Shown: positions 16,586 through 26,810 of the stretch, one piece after another
Position numbering within the stretch: the first letter of the stretch is position 1
Layout of the letters: every line of letters begins with the position of its first letter
Virus record (IMG/VR): IMGVR_UViG_3300049149_000013
Span: 1 to 64,000 of that record
Reading direction: 5' to 3' (one strand)
Length of the DNA: 64,000 nt
Origin: a virus
Program-made: the position numbers and the translations under genes
Notes under the pieces: generated by a model
What the model was told of the DNA's origin: nothing
Database searches by the model: none
The model's input: the letters and a program-made list of their open reading frames with translations, nothing else

Positions 16586-17599
16586 TCAATTTCTCACTAA
16601 ACAACCTAGCGCACCTACGCGACCACCTCTTGCGCCAGGATTCGAGAAGAGTGATTGCATGCCGGTAAGTGCGCCAAGGAACGGAGTCTGTGATCCGCCT
16701 TGCTGCCACGGAACAACCTGCTGCTGGGTCGTAGTGCCGCCAGGAGTTGTGCCGGGGATCGTACCCTGCATAAGTCCCTGCAACCATCCGAGTTGCTGGT
16801 ACGGCCATTGCTGCTGCTGACCAAACTGCTGACGAGCATAATCGAGGTTCGCTTGCTGGTTCGCCTGGAGTTCCTGACCTGCAACGTCGAGCGCTCCTGC
16901 ACCCTGAAGACCGAGTTGCTGACCAGTACCGGCAAGCTGTCCGAGCGCACCGGCACCCTCGTAGCCGAGACCCCCATATGTCTGGCCTAGCGCCCCGAGA
17001 GCCTGACCCCCGGCCAGTGCCGATTGCTGAGCATTGGTATACGCATTCGCCAAAGCAGCCTGCGAGGTATCCTGGATATTCTGGGTAATCTGTTTAGCCG
17101 CCTGTCCGAGTGCGCCGACATCGCCCGAGGACATCGGCTGGCCTGCCGCCGTAAACTGATTCGTAATCGACGGCATCAACTGATTCTGCCAATACTGCGT
17201 CGCGGTATCCTCGGCCTTCTGGATTACGTTCTGAGTATACGGATTCATCATATCCGGGGTTACATTCATCGAGCGGTTAACAGCCGCTTGCGCTCCCGGC
17301 AGCATGCCTAGCCCACTGGTAAATCCCTGAGTTCCCAGGTTAATAGCCGAAGTCAGAGTAGGTTGATACCCTCCCTGCAAGCCCGAGACGATTCCTGCTG
17401 CCTGCTGGCTATACGGAGTCTGGCCCGCTACTCCCGGCCCTTGGTATGCCTGGTAGGGCTGGGACGCTAGCGCTGCACCTTCCGACAGAATTCCCTGAGC
17501 ATAGTCCTGCAACCAGGTAGGAACATTCGTCGTATTCTGCCCAGTATTAGTTACCTGAGTGGGAGGTGTGCCCTGAAAGAGCATATCTAAGGAACCCAT
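16586..17599 (-). CDS. Gln/Gly/Ala-rich virion protein
   Basis: 337 residues. The N-terminal PTWLQDYAQGILSEG followed by PYQAYQGPGVAG is a signature I recognise from podovirus structural proteins next to internal virion genes. The body is heptad-like and rich in Gln, Ala and Gly (LGQTYGGLGYEGAGALGQLAG). The protein ends in an ARGGRVG tag like its neighbours. Probably an internal or tail-associated protein; no enzymatic motif. Confidence 0.55.
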   Translation of the reverse strand: MGSLDMLFQGTPPTQVTNTGQNTTNVPTWLQDYAQGILSEGAALASQPYQAYQGPGVAGQTPYSQQAAGIVSGLQGGYQPTLTSAINLGTQGFTSGLGMLPGAQAAVNRSMNVTPDMMNPYTQNVIQKAEDTATQYWQNQLMPSITNQFTAAGQPMSSGDVGALGQAAKQITQNIQDTSQAALANAYTNAQQSALAGGQALGALGQTYGGLGYEGAGALGQLAGTGQQLGLQGAGALDVAGQELQANQQANLDYARQQFGQQQQWPYQQLGWLQGLMQGTIPGTTPGGTTTQQQVVPWQQGGSQTPFLGALTGMQSLFSNPGARGGRVGALGCLVRN

Positions 17600-17600
17600 T

Positions 17601-19931
17601 TTACTTTCTCCCCTTACCCATATAGGCAGCCGGGGGCTTCGCCTTCATAAACTGTTTACCTTTCGACATCGGCTTGGCAGCACTGCGGCGCAGGTTCTCA
17701 CGCAATTGATCAAGCTTCGCTGCGCCTGCCTTATTAGAGCCATTGCCTAGCAGACTTACGGTATTCGCATCAAACACGTACTCGCCATCGGAAAGCTGTG
17801 CCGGGATATTGTCGCTAGTCCCGTCGCCTGGGCCTACGGCATGATGCTGCACAGCAGAGTCAAACTCGGGCATTAGCGCATCTAATGCAGAACCTCCTCG
17901 GGCACGGCCAGGAGGCATACGAGGGCGAGGTACCGGCATCTGTGGCGCAGGAGCAGCGGGGGGTGTAGCAGCTGTCGGCGGTGGAACTAGACCGGTCATC
18001 TGCGTCATTGGCATCTGGTTATTCTGGAAGAACTGAGCCTCCGGACGCTGGCCGTACGTATACCAATCCTGCAAGCTCATCGGTCCGCCGCCCGGAAGAT
18101 TCGATGGTGCCATATTCTGAGTGCGGTTAAAGATCGGTGCCCGTGGCGCAGTCGCCCCTTGCGTCATCCCCGGGGCAGCAGTCGGGGGTTTCAAGTTGGT
18201 ATGCGGTCTGCCAAGCCCGAATAATGGCGCAACCGCAGCCCCAGCCTTCAGAGCATTCAGCATACCGGTGATACCACCCTGGCCGGTAAGGTTCTTCCAA
18301 GCATTCTGAAGATCTCCCTTAACGGTATGACCAGCCGGTGCATTCGGGTCCGGACTCTGGCCGACTATCTTTCCATTCTCATCTATAATCTGACCGTCCT
18401 TCGTAACCATCAGACCTGAGTTAGGGTCCCAGGCACTTCCATTCGGCAGATATACTATATCACCAGGTTCTTCGCCTCCGCCACCGCCTCCTCCTCCTCC
18501 TCCCCCTGATGGAAGAGTAGGACCCATCTCGGGAGGTGGAGCCGAGGGTTCCGCAGCCAGGTAGTAGGGAACGTCTCCCCCGCTATCACTAGAGAAGTCC
18601 CCACCAGTATCCCCACCGTCCTGGAAATGCTTGCGAGCATAGCGTGCGGCACCCCGTTCGAGATGATCGAGGCCGGATCGCTTCTTCATAAGACCACCTT
18701 CTGCACGTAAACCGAATTCAGGGGCCTGCGCCATCGCCGGTTGAGGCGTAGGACTATAACTCATTGACTGAACCGTAGGAGCGGCCATGCGAGCCGCCTG
18801 TTGAGGATTGCCTGCCCAGAATGCTTGAGTAGCTGCCTGCGTCGCAGCCGGTTGCGCCGCCTGGGTACTGCCCCAACCGGAGAACTTCGTTCCCGCCTGA
18901 GGTGACCAGCCCTGATTCTCGTAAGCACCCATAAGGCTCTGGATAGAACTCTGTAATGCCGGAGTCTCAAGAGTACCCTTAGAAGTACGAGCATTCGGGT
19001 CCCAGACATTACCCTTAGACGCTAACCAGGGATCGATAACCTTCGTCCACTGATCCTGAATCGACATATTCGGATTAATCTGACCAGAGGCGACAGCCTT
19101 ATTAATCTCCTGTCCCATCTGGTTCATCATATTCTGCTCACCCATCCTACCGAAGATTCGTTCAACTGCCTCCGAATGACCAGGAGTAAGGTTTCTAGCA
19201 TCCATAATACCGGCGAGGTTCGTCATAGCCTGCTGCGGACTTATTACATTCTGACTAACCATCTGAGCTTGTTGTTGTGGATTCAACTTATTGAACTGCT
19301 GGGCAAACGCATTAAACTGACCGGTCTCCGGATCTACCGCACCACCACCGAAGGCTGAGCTAAGTGCTCCGACCCCACCACCGATAAGCCCGCCAATGAG
19401 AGTCCCGATTCCCGGCACGATGGAACCGATAGCGGCACCTGCCTCGGCACCCTGTAGCGCGTCTGAACCCGTACTCCCCGACTTCCAGTTACTAATGGCA
19501 TTATAGACGGCAAGCGGCGCAAGAACATAACCACCCATCGTAGACATCAGGGGATTATTGAGCAGCAGTCCCGCTCCTTGAAGTCCTGAACCTAATGCCT
19601 GTCCGTAACCCTGAAATCCTCCTCGCTGTAATCCTTGGATAACGCCGAGCGCATCGAGCGCACCGGTCGCACCCATATTAAGATTCTTCGCCGTGCTCGG
19701 ATCAAAACCCAAACCAGTAAGCGCACTGCCTGCCTTACCCCAGTTCTGAGTACCGAGCTTCGCTAGATCTGCGGCAGCACCTATATCCCCGGTAAAGCCT
19801 CCCCGCTCGATATTGCCATAGAGACCCGCAGCGGTTCCAGCCGCACCTAACCCTGGGCCTAATGCAGTCCCTTTGCTAAGAGTACCGCTCAGATTGAGCA
19901 GTGCCCGTTCTCTTGGTGTCATGAAAGCCAT
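17601..19931 (-). CDS. Gly-rich internal virion protein with glycine zipper and phage SDGEYV motif
   Basis: 776 residues. Residues ~135-195 form a glycine-zipper-like hydrophobic region (AAIGSIVPGIGTLIGGLIGG) able to insert in membranes. The centre has AEGG and FQDGGD tags and a poly-Gly run. The C-terminus carries SDNIPAQLSDGEYVF plus NGSNKAGAAKLDQLR, a motif recurring in phage internal virion proteins, then a basic tail. Likely ejected with the DNA. The neighbouring genes are also virion proteins, with overlapping or adjacent ends. Confidence 0.65.
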   Translation of the reverse strand: MAFMTPRERALLNLSGTLSKGTALGPGLGAAGTAAGLYGNIERGGFTGDIGAAADLAKLGTQNWGKAGSALTGLGFDPSTAKNLNMGATGALDALGVIQGLQRGGFQGYGQALGSGLQGAGLLLNNPLMSTMGGYVLAPLAVYNAISNWKSGSTGSDALQGAEAGAAIGSIVPGIGTLIGGLIGGGVGALSSAFGGGAVDPETGQFNAFAQQFNKLNPQQQAQMVSQNVISPQQAMTNLAGIMDARNLTPGHSEAVERIFGRMGEQNMMNQMGQEINKAVASGQINPNMSIQDQWTKVIDPWLASKGNVWDPNARTSKGTLETPALQSSIQSLMGAYENQGWSPQAGTKFSGWGSTQAAQPAATQAATQAFWAGNPQQAARMAAPTVQSMSYSPTPQPAMAQAPEFGLRAEGGLMKKRSGLDHLERGAARYARKHFQDGGDTGGDFSSDSGGDVPYYLAAEPSAPPPEMGPTLPSGGGGGGGGGGGEEPGDIVYLPNGSAWDPNSGLMVTKDGQIIDENGKIVGQSPDPNAPAGHTVKGDLQNAWKNLTGQGGITGMLNALKAGAAVAPLFGLGRPHTNLKPPTAAPGMTQGATAPRAPIFNRTQNMAPSNLPGGGPMSLQDWYTYGQRPEAQFFQNNQMPMTQMTGLVPPPTAATPPAAPAPQMPVPRPRMPPGRARGGSALDALMPEFDSAVQHHAVGPGDGTSDNIPAQLSDGEYVFDANTVSLLGNGSNKAGAAKLDQLRENLRRSAAKPMSKGKQFMKAKPPAAYMGKGRK

Positions 19932-20167
19932 TAGTAGGGTACTACCTGGTTAAACCTAGAAGCCCAGTCTACCCAATCATCGAAACCTCGCGGATCAGCA
20001 ACATCGAACGACTCCAGTCTTGCAGCCTGCATTAGATCAAAAGCCCAGTCCTTCCAGTTATCAGGATTATCAAGTCTGCGTGGAGTCACTCCAAACTGAT
20101 CTAAGGGAAGCATAATGAAGTCTGCCCATTCGCGAACGTCCCTCATCCCCCGAGGATCTACGATCAT
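19931..20167 (-). CDS. Small conserved virion-module protein
   Basis: 78 residues with two similar halves: REWADFIMLPLDQFGV followed by NWKDWAFDLMQA, then DDWVDWASRFNQ. The repeated W-A-D/W pattern suggests duplicated helical units. The start overlaps the gp10-like gene's stop by 4 bases, and its stop shares a base with the 776-residue protein. Function unknown; probably a tail or ejection accessory protein. Confidence 0.55.
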   Translation of the reverse strand: MIVDPRGMRDVREWADFIMLPLDQFGVTPRRLDNPDNWKDWAFDLMQAARLESFDVADPRGFDDWVDWASRFNQVVPY

Positions 20168-21687
20168 TGCGTAATCCTCCCGTTATCAGGCTCGATATGG
20201 GCAAGCGTCTTTCCCATATAATAGAAACCACCCGCTACGTTAGATTCAAACCTAAATCTCAGAAGTCGGCGGGCCTCCTTAAACCGGACTATTTGCTGGT
20301 CCGCAGGGAGAGGAGAGCCAGACTGATCAGGATAGGTAACGCTCTGACTCTCGATATCACTGGCCCGAGGATTCGCCCGCCCGATAGCCGTTACGGTTAC
20401 ATCACCTATCTGAACCATATCCGGCTCGATTATATCAACGCGCATGCACTTATCAAGACCCTGATCGAGAAACTCCTTCTCATCGGTTACAAAGTAGGAA
20501 TCAATCGGCTGGACGTTCTGACCCGTAATCGCATCGTAGCCGGTCTCATGCTGCCAGAGGGTATACAAGCCACCTCCGGTCCCCGGATCGGTTAATAGGG
20601 GGAAAGGGTATGTGCTCGGGAAGTATCCTGAGGTCCGACCCGATCCCGGTAGGTTTGTATCATACCACGTCCCTTCGCGGACGTTATAGATCACTGCCTT
20701 GTTGCACTCGGTCGCATTGCCGAATGGGAAGCAGAACCATATCTCGCCCCAGCGCGGCACTTTAAAGACAAACGCCTTCTGGCGCTGCGTCATATTAATG
20801 CCGTCGAAGAAGAAGCTTAGGTTCAGCTGGTTAGGCACTTCACGTACGACGCCATTGAACATCAGGAATCGATCTACTCCCATCCAGAAGTAGATACCAT
20901 CGTACTCGATTACTCCTTGAGAGGATAGAATCGAACACGTATCCGAAACCGTATTGAATCTAAACGGTACACCGGTCAAAATCGCAGCGTCGAAGGTCGC
21001 CATGATCAGCGAGTCGAGTGACCAAAGCAGGAAGGCTGGGCCTCCAGCATTACGCAAGGGTAAGCCTTTGACGATCTTCTGGCCAGTGACGAAAGCTTGA
21101 CCGAGAGGCGCACCGGCAAGGTTATTGATTGCCGAACAATCGACACGCCCGTTATTCCCATAGCTAATCAGGTAGGGATAGATGGCAACGATTCCACCCG
21201 ACTGGTTAGCCATTGCACTAGCTACTAATGCCGTACCTGCCGTAATCGGCCCATAATAGATCGGCGTCTCAACGGCATTAGTGATATCCGAGAGATTCAA
21301 GCCCGGGTGAGCGCAGATATTATTCACTCCGCCCGAGGTCGTATACATCACATCGAACTGCCAAAGGTTATTCGGATTCGACGCAAAGCCTCCAGGCGTA
21401 CGATCTACCTGAGCTAGGAAATTACCCTGAGAGTTTGTCTGCACCTGATTAACGTGAGCAATGCCCCCCATATGGGTATAATTAACCCCTGCCTGCTGGT
21501 AAGACTCCATGCCCCGGGCAGCCTCGGGGAGAGCCTGCGTAACCGACTGGTACCCGGCCATCTTCCTCGGACGACCACGGTAGAAGCGACACCACTGGCC
21601 ATCGGAATACTCGTGACCATCATAACGAGTACCGTCCCGACGAATCCCGGGCTGGGATTTAATCTCGACTGGCTTCGTCGTAGACAC
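20164..21687 (-). CDS. P22 gp10-like tail nozzle / packaged DNA stabilization protein
   Basis: 507 residues, the usual size for this family. The sequence is beta-rich with blades such as DGIYFWMGVDRFLMFNG, VREVPNQLNLSFF and RWGEIWFCFPFG, the pattern of the beta-propeller-like nozzle proteins that close the short tail of P22-like phages. It starts SQPGIRRDGTRYDGHEYSDGQ, which is typical. Its position between a fibre gene and internal virion genes, with gp4-like proteins upstream, fits a podovirus tail hub. Confidence 0.72.
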   Translation of the reverse strand: MSTTKPVEIKSQPGIRRDGTRYDGHEYSDGQWCRFYRGRPRKMAGYQSVTQALPEAARGMESYQQAGVNYTHMGGIAHVNQVQTNSQGNFLAQVDRTPGGFASNPNNLWQFDVMYTTSGGVNNICAHPGLNLSDITNAVETPIYYGPITAGTALVASAMANQSGGIVAIYPYLISYGNNGRVDCSAINNLAGAPLGQAFVTGQKIVKGLPLRNAGGPAFLLWSLDSLIMATFDAAILTGVPFRFNTVSDTCSILSSQGVIEYDGIYFWMGVDRFLMFNGVVREVPNQLNLSFFFDGINMTQRQKAFVFKVPRWGEIWFCFPFGNATECNKAVIYNVREGTWYDTNLPGSGRTSGYFPSTYPFPLLTDPGTGGGLYTLWQHETGYDAITGQNVQPIDSYFVTDEKEFLDQGLDKCMRVDIIEPDMVQIGDVTVTAIGRANPRASDIESQSVTYPDQSGSPLPADQQIVRFKEARRLLRFRFESNVAGGFYYMGKTLAHIEPDNGRITQ

Positions 21688-23444
21688 TATGCCATCCTTA
21701 TCAGCATGAAATGTGAACCTAAGTTTATTATAGTAGAGCTAACATGCGAAATAGCCTGGGTCCATATCAATATCATCGAGGTAACTCCGGTAGCAACGAA
21801 GTGACCTTCGATATTAAGCTGAGTGGCGTTACTATTACCGGCACTTACAACGCAAGCATTATTACCAGCATTACCACCCTGTCCGTAGCGAGCTGAGGTA
21901 TTATTATCCAGAGCAAAGATATTGTAACTCCCTATGGAAAGATTAGCACCCATCTGAAGCTCCGCCTGTACCCCGCCTCCGGCACAACTCCAACTAGCAA
22001 TACCCTTAATCTGATAGGTCCCTGCCGGAATATTAGTCAGCTGCAATACGCTATCGTTGACAAATACTGTACTACTAGTTACGCTCTGAGTCGTAGATCG
22101 ATAACAGTAAGCGATCTGACCTGCAACCATTGTCGAACAGTTTAGAGTTGTCGATCCATTATTAATCAACGGAGGAACTATCGTACCAATGAGATTCAGA
22201 GTAACGTTCGCTGTTAGCGATCCACCACCGGTCAGATTAGTCCCGGCAATAACCTGGGTCGATGTCGGCACTGCGCTGATAGCCGAGGTCGCTGCCGCTG
22301 CATTAATTGCCGTAAAGACGTTGATGCCTACGGTCGTACCACCGAGATTGGTAAGAGCAACCGGGGCTGTCGTTGCACCCGTACCGCCTTGACCAATGGT
22401 TATCGGGAAAGCTACGGTATTGGTCAAAGCATTAACTACGTTCGTTCCATCACAGTAGAGAATATAACGATTATTCTGAGGGATAGTAGGCGGGCCTATC
22501 TGAGCTACTGTTCCTACATCAAGTGAGAAAGCTCCGGTAGTCTCGTTATCAACCCAATACTCTTGGGCCGTGCCTGGAACGATAACATGCCGGTTGCCGG
22601 TAAGCAGACCTGTAAGCTTATACCCTATCTGATTAAGTTGCCCACCCGAGAGAGTATAGTTACCCGATCCCGAAACGTCAATCGAGACAAGGTTAAATGC
22701 TCCTCCACCTGCGGTCGCTCCACCCTTCAGAGTAAAGTAATTCGCTCCATCGGTCAGGTACCACGTCGAGGCTGCTGGAGCAACGGTATCGCTAGCGTTC
22801 CCATCGACCAATGCACCACCCGGGTTTACAGTAACGTTACCACTACCTTGATTCTTAACGACTACGAACCATCCAGCACCTACGGTAGCGGGAGCTAACA
22901 GGTTAAAGGTACCTACGCCTCCAGTCCACTGGAGCACCGTAGCACGATCCGTATTCTGAACGTTATAGGGGCTAGTATTCTTCGGCTGGACTACCATCTG
23001 CTCGTTCAAGGTCGAGCCGATAGCCGTAAGGCCCGAGCCTGCCAGCGCTGCGGCAACCGCTACCGAGACTGAGGCACCAAACTGGAAAATACGCCACGTA
23101 CCACCGGCAGTCGTATTATCAACTAAGTAAAGCTGCCAGACCGTTCCGGATACCAGAGATAACAGGGTGGATCCGGTATTGCTAAGAACCGAGGTAGTCT
23201 GGCCGCTAATGTTATTGAAGAGAGCCGTATACCCCTGTGTAACCTGGCGTGCGTCGGGCAGCGAGACTGAAAGCCCGGGAGCGCTCGGGTTCAGATCGAT
23301 AATATCAGTAACTACCAGAGCACCAGCGATAGCCTGCTCGACAGGCCAGGAGAGCTGAATATTCGATGAATAGTTCAGCTGACTATAAGTCGGTTCTACG
23401 GGATAAATGTTATTCCCGCCGAAGACTTGACTAAACCCAGGCAT
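21687..23444 (-). CDS. Tail fibre protein
   Basis: 585 residues rich in Thr/Ser/Gly/Asn, with the tail-fibre signature TIGQGGTGATT followed by ALTNLGG (~350-370). The first ~110 residues (YPVEPTYSQLNY) may attach to the tail. The C-terminal ~150 residues (beta-rich, ending GSHFMLIRM) probably form the host-binding tip. It overlaps the neighbouring genes by one base. Receptor not predictable; no depolymerase motif seen. Confidence 0.7.
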   Translation of the reverse strand: MPGFSQVFGGNNIYPVEPTYSQLNYSSNIQLSWPVEQAIAGALVVTDIIDLNPSAPGLSVSLPDARQVTQGYTALFNNISGQTTSVLSNTGSTLLSLVSGTVWQLYLVDNTTAGGTWRIFQFGASVSVAVAAALAGSGLTAIGSTLNEQMVVQPKNTSPYNVQNTDRATVLQWTGGVGTFNLLAPATVGAGWFVVVKNQGSGNVTVNPGGALVDGNASDTVAPAASTWYLTDGANYFTLKGGATAGGGAFNLVSIDVSGSGNYTLSGGQLNQIGYKLTGLLTGNRHVIVPGTAQEYWVDNETTGAFSLDVGTVAQIGPPTIPQNNRYILYCDGTNVVNALTNTVAFPITIGQGGTGATTAPVALTNLGGTTVGINVFTAINAAAATSAISAVPTSTQVIAGTNLTGGGSLTANVTLNLIGTIVPPLINNGSTTLNCSTMVAGQIAYCYRSTTQSVTSSTVFVNDSVLQLTNIPAGTYQIKGIASWSCAGGGVQAELQMGANLSIGSYNIFALDNNTSARYGQGGNAGNNACVVSAGNSNATQLNIEGHFVATGVTSMILIWTQAISHVSSTIINLGSHFMLIRMA

Positions 23445-24112
23445 TAGGCTTTACTCCTGACAGCTTCGCGATCCGCGATCTTCTGAAGATCCTGCTGATC
23501 GACGGTCGCAAGCTGTTCCTGGTAGAGAGCCTGCCAGGTCGGGATGCGCTCATCGTTCTTCAGGTAGGGAGTGGCCTCCAGCAACGCGCGGTAGAGCAAA
23601 AGATTGGGCGCGTAATCGGTAAGCCAGTTCGTCTGGTTACTGCTATCGAGCAACGCAGGTTGGGTATAGTAATTAACCTCCCAAGGGAAATTGATTGCTG
23701 GGGTAGGCACGATCAACCAGTGATTAAACTCATAATCAGCATAGAACTTCGGCGGCTTGGTCGCATCCGAGATATTGGCATTAGGCCAATAGGCACGGCA
23801 ATATTCGTACGATCTTGGGAAGAGTGGCTGCCGGTAGTTCTGAGCCGGATCGGCAACGGTCGCTACTCCGTAATTCATCGAGACCGTCTGCCGCCAGCCA
23901 TTCGGTTTCTGATAGACCGAAGTACCCGCTACTAACCCCGAAACTACAGGAGTCAGAAAGCCCTGCACCTTTATGGCCGTAGCAATGGCTCTCTCCGCCA
24001 GGTTGATAAGGCGCGGAATCTGGTTTGCTACCTGCACGTCCAGAGGCGTACCCCGCTCCAGATATGATTGCATATCTGCGGTGAGCGAGTTGAAAGTCAT
24101 TGAGGTCGGCAT
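23444..24112 (-). CDS. Head-tail adaptor-like protein
   Basis: 222 residues. It begins with a helical segment in the style of phage adaptors (LTADMQSYLERGTP, NQIPRLINLAERAIA), then beta strands (WRQTVSMNYG, PPKFYADYEFNHWLIVPTP), and ends with helices (LLLYRALLEATPYL). This matches the adaptor family placed near gp4-like and gp10-like tail genes in podoviruses. Family assignment was by eye. Confidence 0.55.
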   Translation of the reverse strand: MPTSMTFNSLTADMQSYLERGTPLDVQVANQIPRLINLAERAIATAIKVQGFLTPVVSGLVAGTSVYQKPNGWRQTVSMNYGVATVADPAQNYRQPLFPRSYEYCRAYWPNANISDATKPPKFYADYEFNHWLIVPTPAINFPWEVNYYTQPALLDSSNQTNWLTDYAPNLLLYRALLEATPYLKNDERIPTWQALYQEQLATVDQQDLQKIADREAVRSKA

Positions 24113-24113
24113 A

Positions 24114-24323
24114 TCACTTCGCCGGTGGTGTTGTCGGTGCTACTGCGGGCGGCGCTGTTGCAGCTACGGGCTGATCAGGAATAAAGATCATATGCAGGAC
24201 CGCAGCTAATGCCGTTATCATTGGGACATACATCGAAGTCTTACCCGAAGCAAGCAACAAAACAGATAACGAGTTTAGGAAATGGTCTCCATTCGACTTA
24301 AACCATTGCGTAAGCTTATCCAT
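24114..24323 (-). CDS. Small membrane protein, holin candidate
   Basis: 69 residues. One or two hydrophobic segments (LNSLSVLLLASG and MYVPMITALAAVLHMIFI), then a Pro/Ala-rich tail (APPAVAPTTPPAK). Its size, topology and location among tail genes fit a holin or membrane-anchored tail accessory, but no family was recognised. It lies one base from the adaptor-like and fibre genes. Confidence 0.4.
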   Translation of the reverse strand: MDKLTQWFKSNGDHFLNSLSVLLLASGKTSMYVPMITALAAVLHMIFIPDQPVAATAPPAVAPTTPPAK

Positions 24324-26810
24324 CTAATTGACCCTCGTGAGAACGATGAAAGTGCCAATTCCCCCAAAAGAATTTAAGGTGGTATTAGTTGCATTTGAGG
24401 TATCCTGTGCCCAGCAAACCGAAATCCCTGCATTACCCTGAAGTGTCCCGTGAAAGGTTACCCACTCACTAGTCGAAGCACTAGTAAAGTTAATGGCATT
24501 CGCAGCATCACCTCTCTTCATAGCTGGAGTATTATTATTATATTGCCAGTAACCCGAGACTGGGAGACCCGTATTGCAAGCGCCACCGTTATTAAGAACA
24601 GCCCTATATCCACCTGCGTTCGCTCCTGCTCCGAAGTACAGGCTAATATCAACAATAAAGTAGCCCGATGGAGTCGCAGTCACATTCAGATCCGGATCAA
24701 TAGTCTGTGTCGTTGTAGTATTCCGTGATGTGCTCGTACCTTTATTCAGATAGAGAGACTGACCAACTACCAAAGAGGCTCCACTGCATGCCGTCGTACA
24801 GGTAATCGGACCTGCGGGGGCAGCAACACCATTAACATAGTAGCCACTTGAGACGTTTATCGTTCCAGCACCCTTATCACCTCCGGTTGGAGCATTGCCT
24901 ATCGTCATGCCTCCGTTACCGTATATCGTACCAAGTATAGTACCCCCGCTCTGATTAGTCCATTGCGTATTCCAGTCAGCTGCGGTAGTGCCTGCCTTTA
25001 CCTGTTCACCAAACGACTGACCAGATGTAGAGCTTGCAACAACCATCGTAGTAAAGTTATTAGCAAGACCATTAAAAGTAACACCAGTACCCGCCGTAGG
25101 TGCATTAAAGGTATAACCACCCTGAGTATTCCAACTTACGTTCTGGGTCGTATTCGGACCTAAGAAGCCCGAACCATCCCCGAAAATTTCAAAGTAGGAG
25201 GTCGAGCTGGGCCGACTCTGGACTAGTAAAGAATAATCAATAGCACTTGATCCGGCTAGGATCTGTAGTCCCTGTGCATGATTAGCGGTATTAGAGGCAA
25301 CGATCTGAGCTATCGGATTAGCTCCAGTAGAGGTAACACCACCATTATCTACTAATAACGCACTCTGCCCAGTAGCGGTATTACCTTGGACTTCAAGAGT
25401 CTGGCCAGCCGAAGATCCTGCGAGCCTAAATTCCCCGTCATTAAACCAGAACATATTATGATTAGGGGGTCCTAAGTTACCTGAAGCATCTCCCCTAATC
25501 AACATACTGGTAGTTCCGCCTATTACACCGAAACCTCCTACACGAAGCGAGTAGTCATTAACCGAGGTTCCGGCTTGAATGTTTAGACCAAAATTCCAAT
25601 CGGTAATATTGGGTCCTACGATATTCACCGTAGGTTCTACATTAACATTATCCGTTTGTCCATTAACCAAAAGAGCCGGATGAGTAAACGGTGAACTATT
25701 AAAGGGGTTTATCAGCCAAGATCCATCGGAACGTATCTGACCTACCGAGATACCTTGAACTCCGAAAGATACAGGAGCTAGACCAGTAGTCCCGATTACC
25801 AACGCCTCACCTGTAGGCGCACCTGTCTGCAAAGCAAAGATCGGAGCACTTGTGCCTTGAAACCCTATGATCGCTTGATGGATAGTCTGGAGATAATCGC
25901 AACAGTTAGTATAATTCGGGATAGCCGAAAGATCATGCGCTGCTGGTAACGTCGAGTCATTCTGAAAAAGGATAGTACCAGTACCCGTAGTGCTCGTATT
26001 CTGTATGGCGACTCCGGTTAGAGCCTGCCGACCGGAGCTACCACTCCAGCCGAGGTGGGTATCGATATTACCGGTAATCGCCAGACCTATCGGGTTGCTA
26101 ACCTGCTGAGGAGCACCCAGAGGGCTATTAACTTGGCTAATCATACCATAGAAGTCGGAAATAGTTCCATAGGTACCATCCATAGTTTCCAGATTAGTCG
26201 CAGGTGAGGCTAGAGCATTATTATGAAATTTAAACGGAGCACCAGACGAACTCTGAAACTGAATAGCAGACGAACCACCACTATTAGTACCACCAATAAA
26301 GACCGTACCCTGTGATCCGGCAGCTACGGGACTCCACTGAATAAAGGCACTCCCAGCACTACCAGAAGCAGTCATTTGCAAGATGGACGAATTACCAGAA
26401 GAATTAGTCAAAATCAGATTACTATTATTAGATGGTTGATTTATGGTCAACGTATTATTCGTATTATTCCACGCCAGATTATCGCTGCCTCCAAATGCTC
26501 CAGAGTTATTAAACTGGACATCCGTATTATTGCCAGCTGGATTTACAGATACTGGTTGACACTGACCATCGCCTCGCAGGAAGGTAGTATTATTACAGAG
26601 AGGAGTCCAGAGACTCGTAATCTGTGTAAACGTAGTCAGAGGAGTGCCAACCGTATTGACCGGAGTCTGTTTCGTAACTCCACCCTGAACAATAATCGTT
26701 GGCTCGGTACCCGCCAACGGCACCGTCGCTTGAGGCAAATTAGTAATCGGGATCTGCCCTAGTGCTATGGCGCAGGCGACAGCCAGTAGGGTCTGAAAGA
26801 ATCTTTTCAT
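24324..26810 (-). CDS. Tail fibre/spike-like protein with a signal-peptide-like N-terminus
   Basis: 828 residues, Asn/Ser/Thr/Gly-rich and beta-repetitive (NSSGNSSILQMTASG, LQILAGSSAIDYSLLVQ, LNIQAGTSVNDYSLRVG; the latter two are internal repeats). Residues 1-20 read as a cleavable Sec signal (MKRFFQTLLAVACAIALGQ), unusual for a virion fibre assembled in the cytoplasm. The C-terminus (GISVCWAQDTS) resembles C1q-like beta folds seen in fibres. Probably a host-recognition fibre; an exported phage protein is the alternative. Confidence 0.6.
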   Translation of the reverse strand: MKRFFQTLLAVACAIALGQIPITNLPQATVPLAGTEPTIIVQGGVTKQTPVNTVGTPLTTFTQITSLWTPLCNNTTFLRGDGQCQPVSVNPAGNNTDVQFNNSGAFGGSDNLAWNNTNNTLTINQPSNNSNLILTNSSGNSSILQMTASGSAGSAFIQWSPVAAGSQGTVFIGGTNSGGSSAIQFQSSSGAPFKFHNNALASPATNLETMDGTYGTISDFYGMISQVNSPLGAPQQVSNPIGLAITGNIDTHLGWSGSSGRQALTGVAIQNTSTTGTGTILFQNDSTLPAAHDLSAIPNYTNCCDYLQTIHQAIIGFQGTSAPIFALQTGAPTGEALVIGTTGLAPVSFGVQGISVGQIRSDGSWLINPFNSSPFTHPALLVNGQTDNVNVEPTVNIVGPNITDWNFGLNIQAGTSVNDYSLRVGGFGVIGGTTSMLIRGDASGNLGPPNHNMFWFNDGEFRLAGSSAGQTLEVQGNTATGQSALLVDNGGVTSTGANPIAQIVASNTANHAQGLQILAGSSAIDYSLLVQSRPSSTSYFEIFGDGSGFLGPNTTQNVSWNTQGGYTFNAPTAGTGVTFNGLANNFTTMVVASSTSGQSFGEQVKAGTTAADWNTQWTNQSGGTILGTIYGNGGMTIGNAPTGGDKGAGTINVSSGYYVNGVAAPAGPITCTTACSGASLVVGQSLYLNKGTSTSRNTTTTQTIDPDLNVTATPSGYFIVDISLYFGAGANAGGYRAVLNNGGACNTGLPVSGYWQYNNNTPAMKRGDAANAINFTSASTSEWVTFHGTLQGNAGISVCWAQDTSNATNTTLNSFGGIGTFIVLTRVN

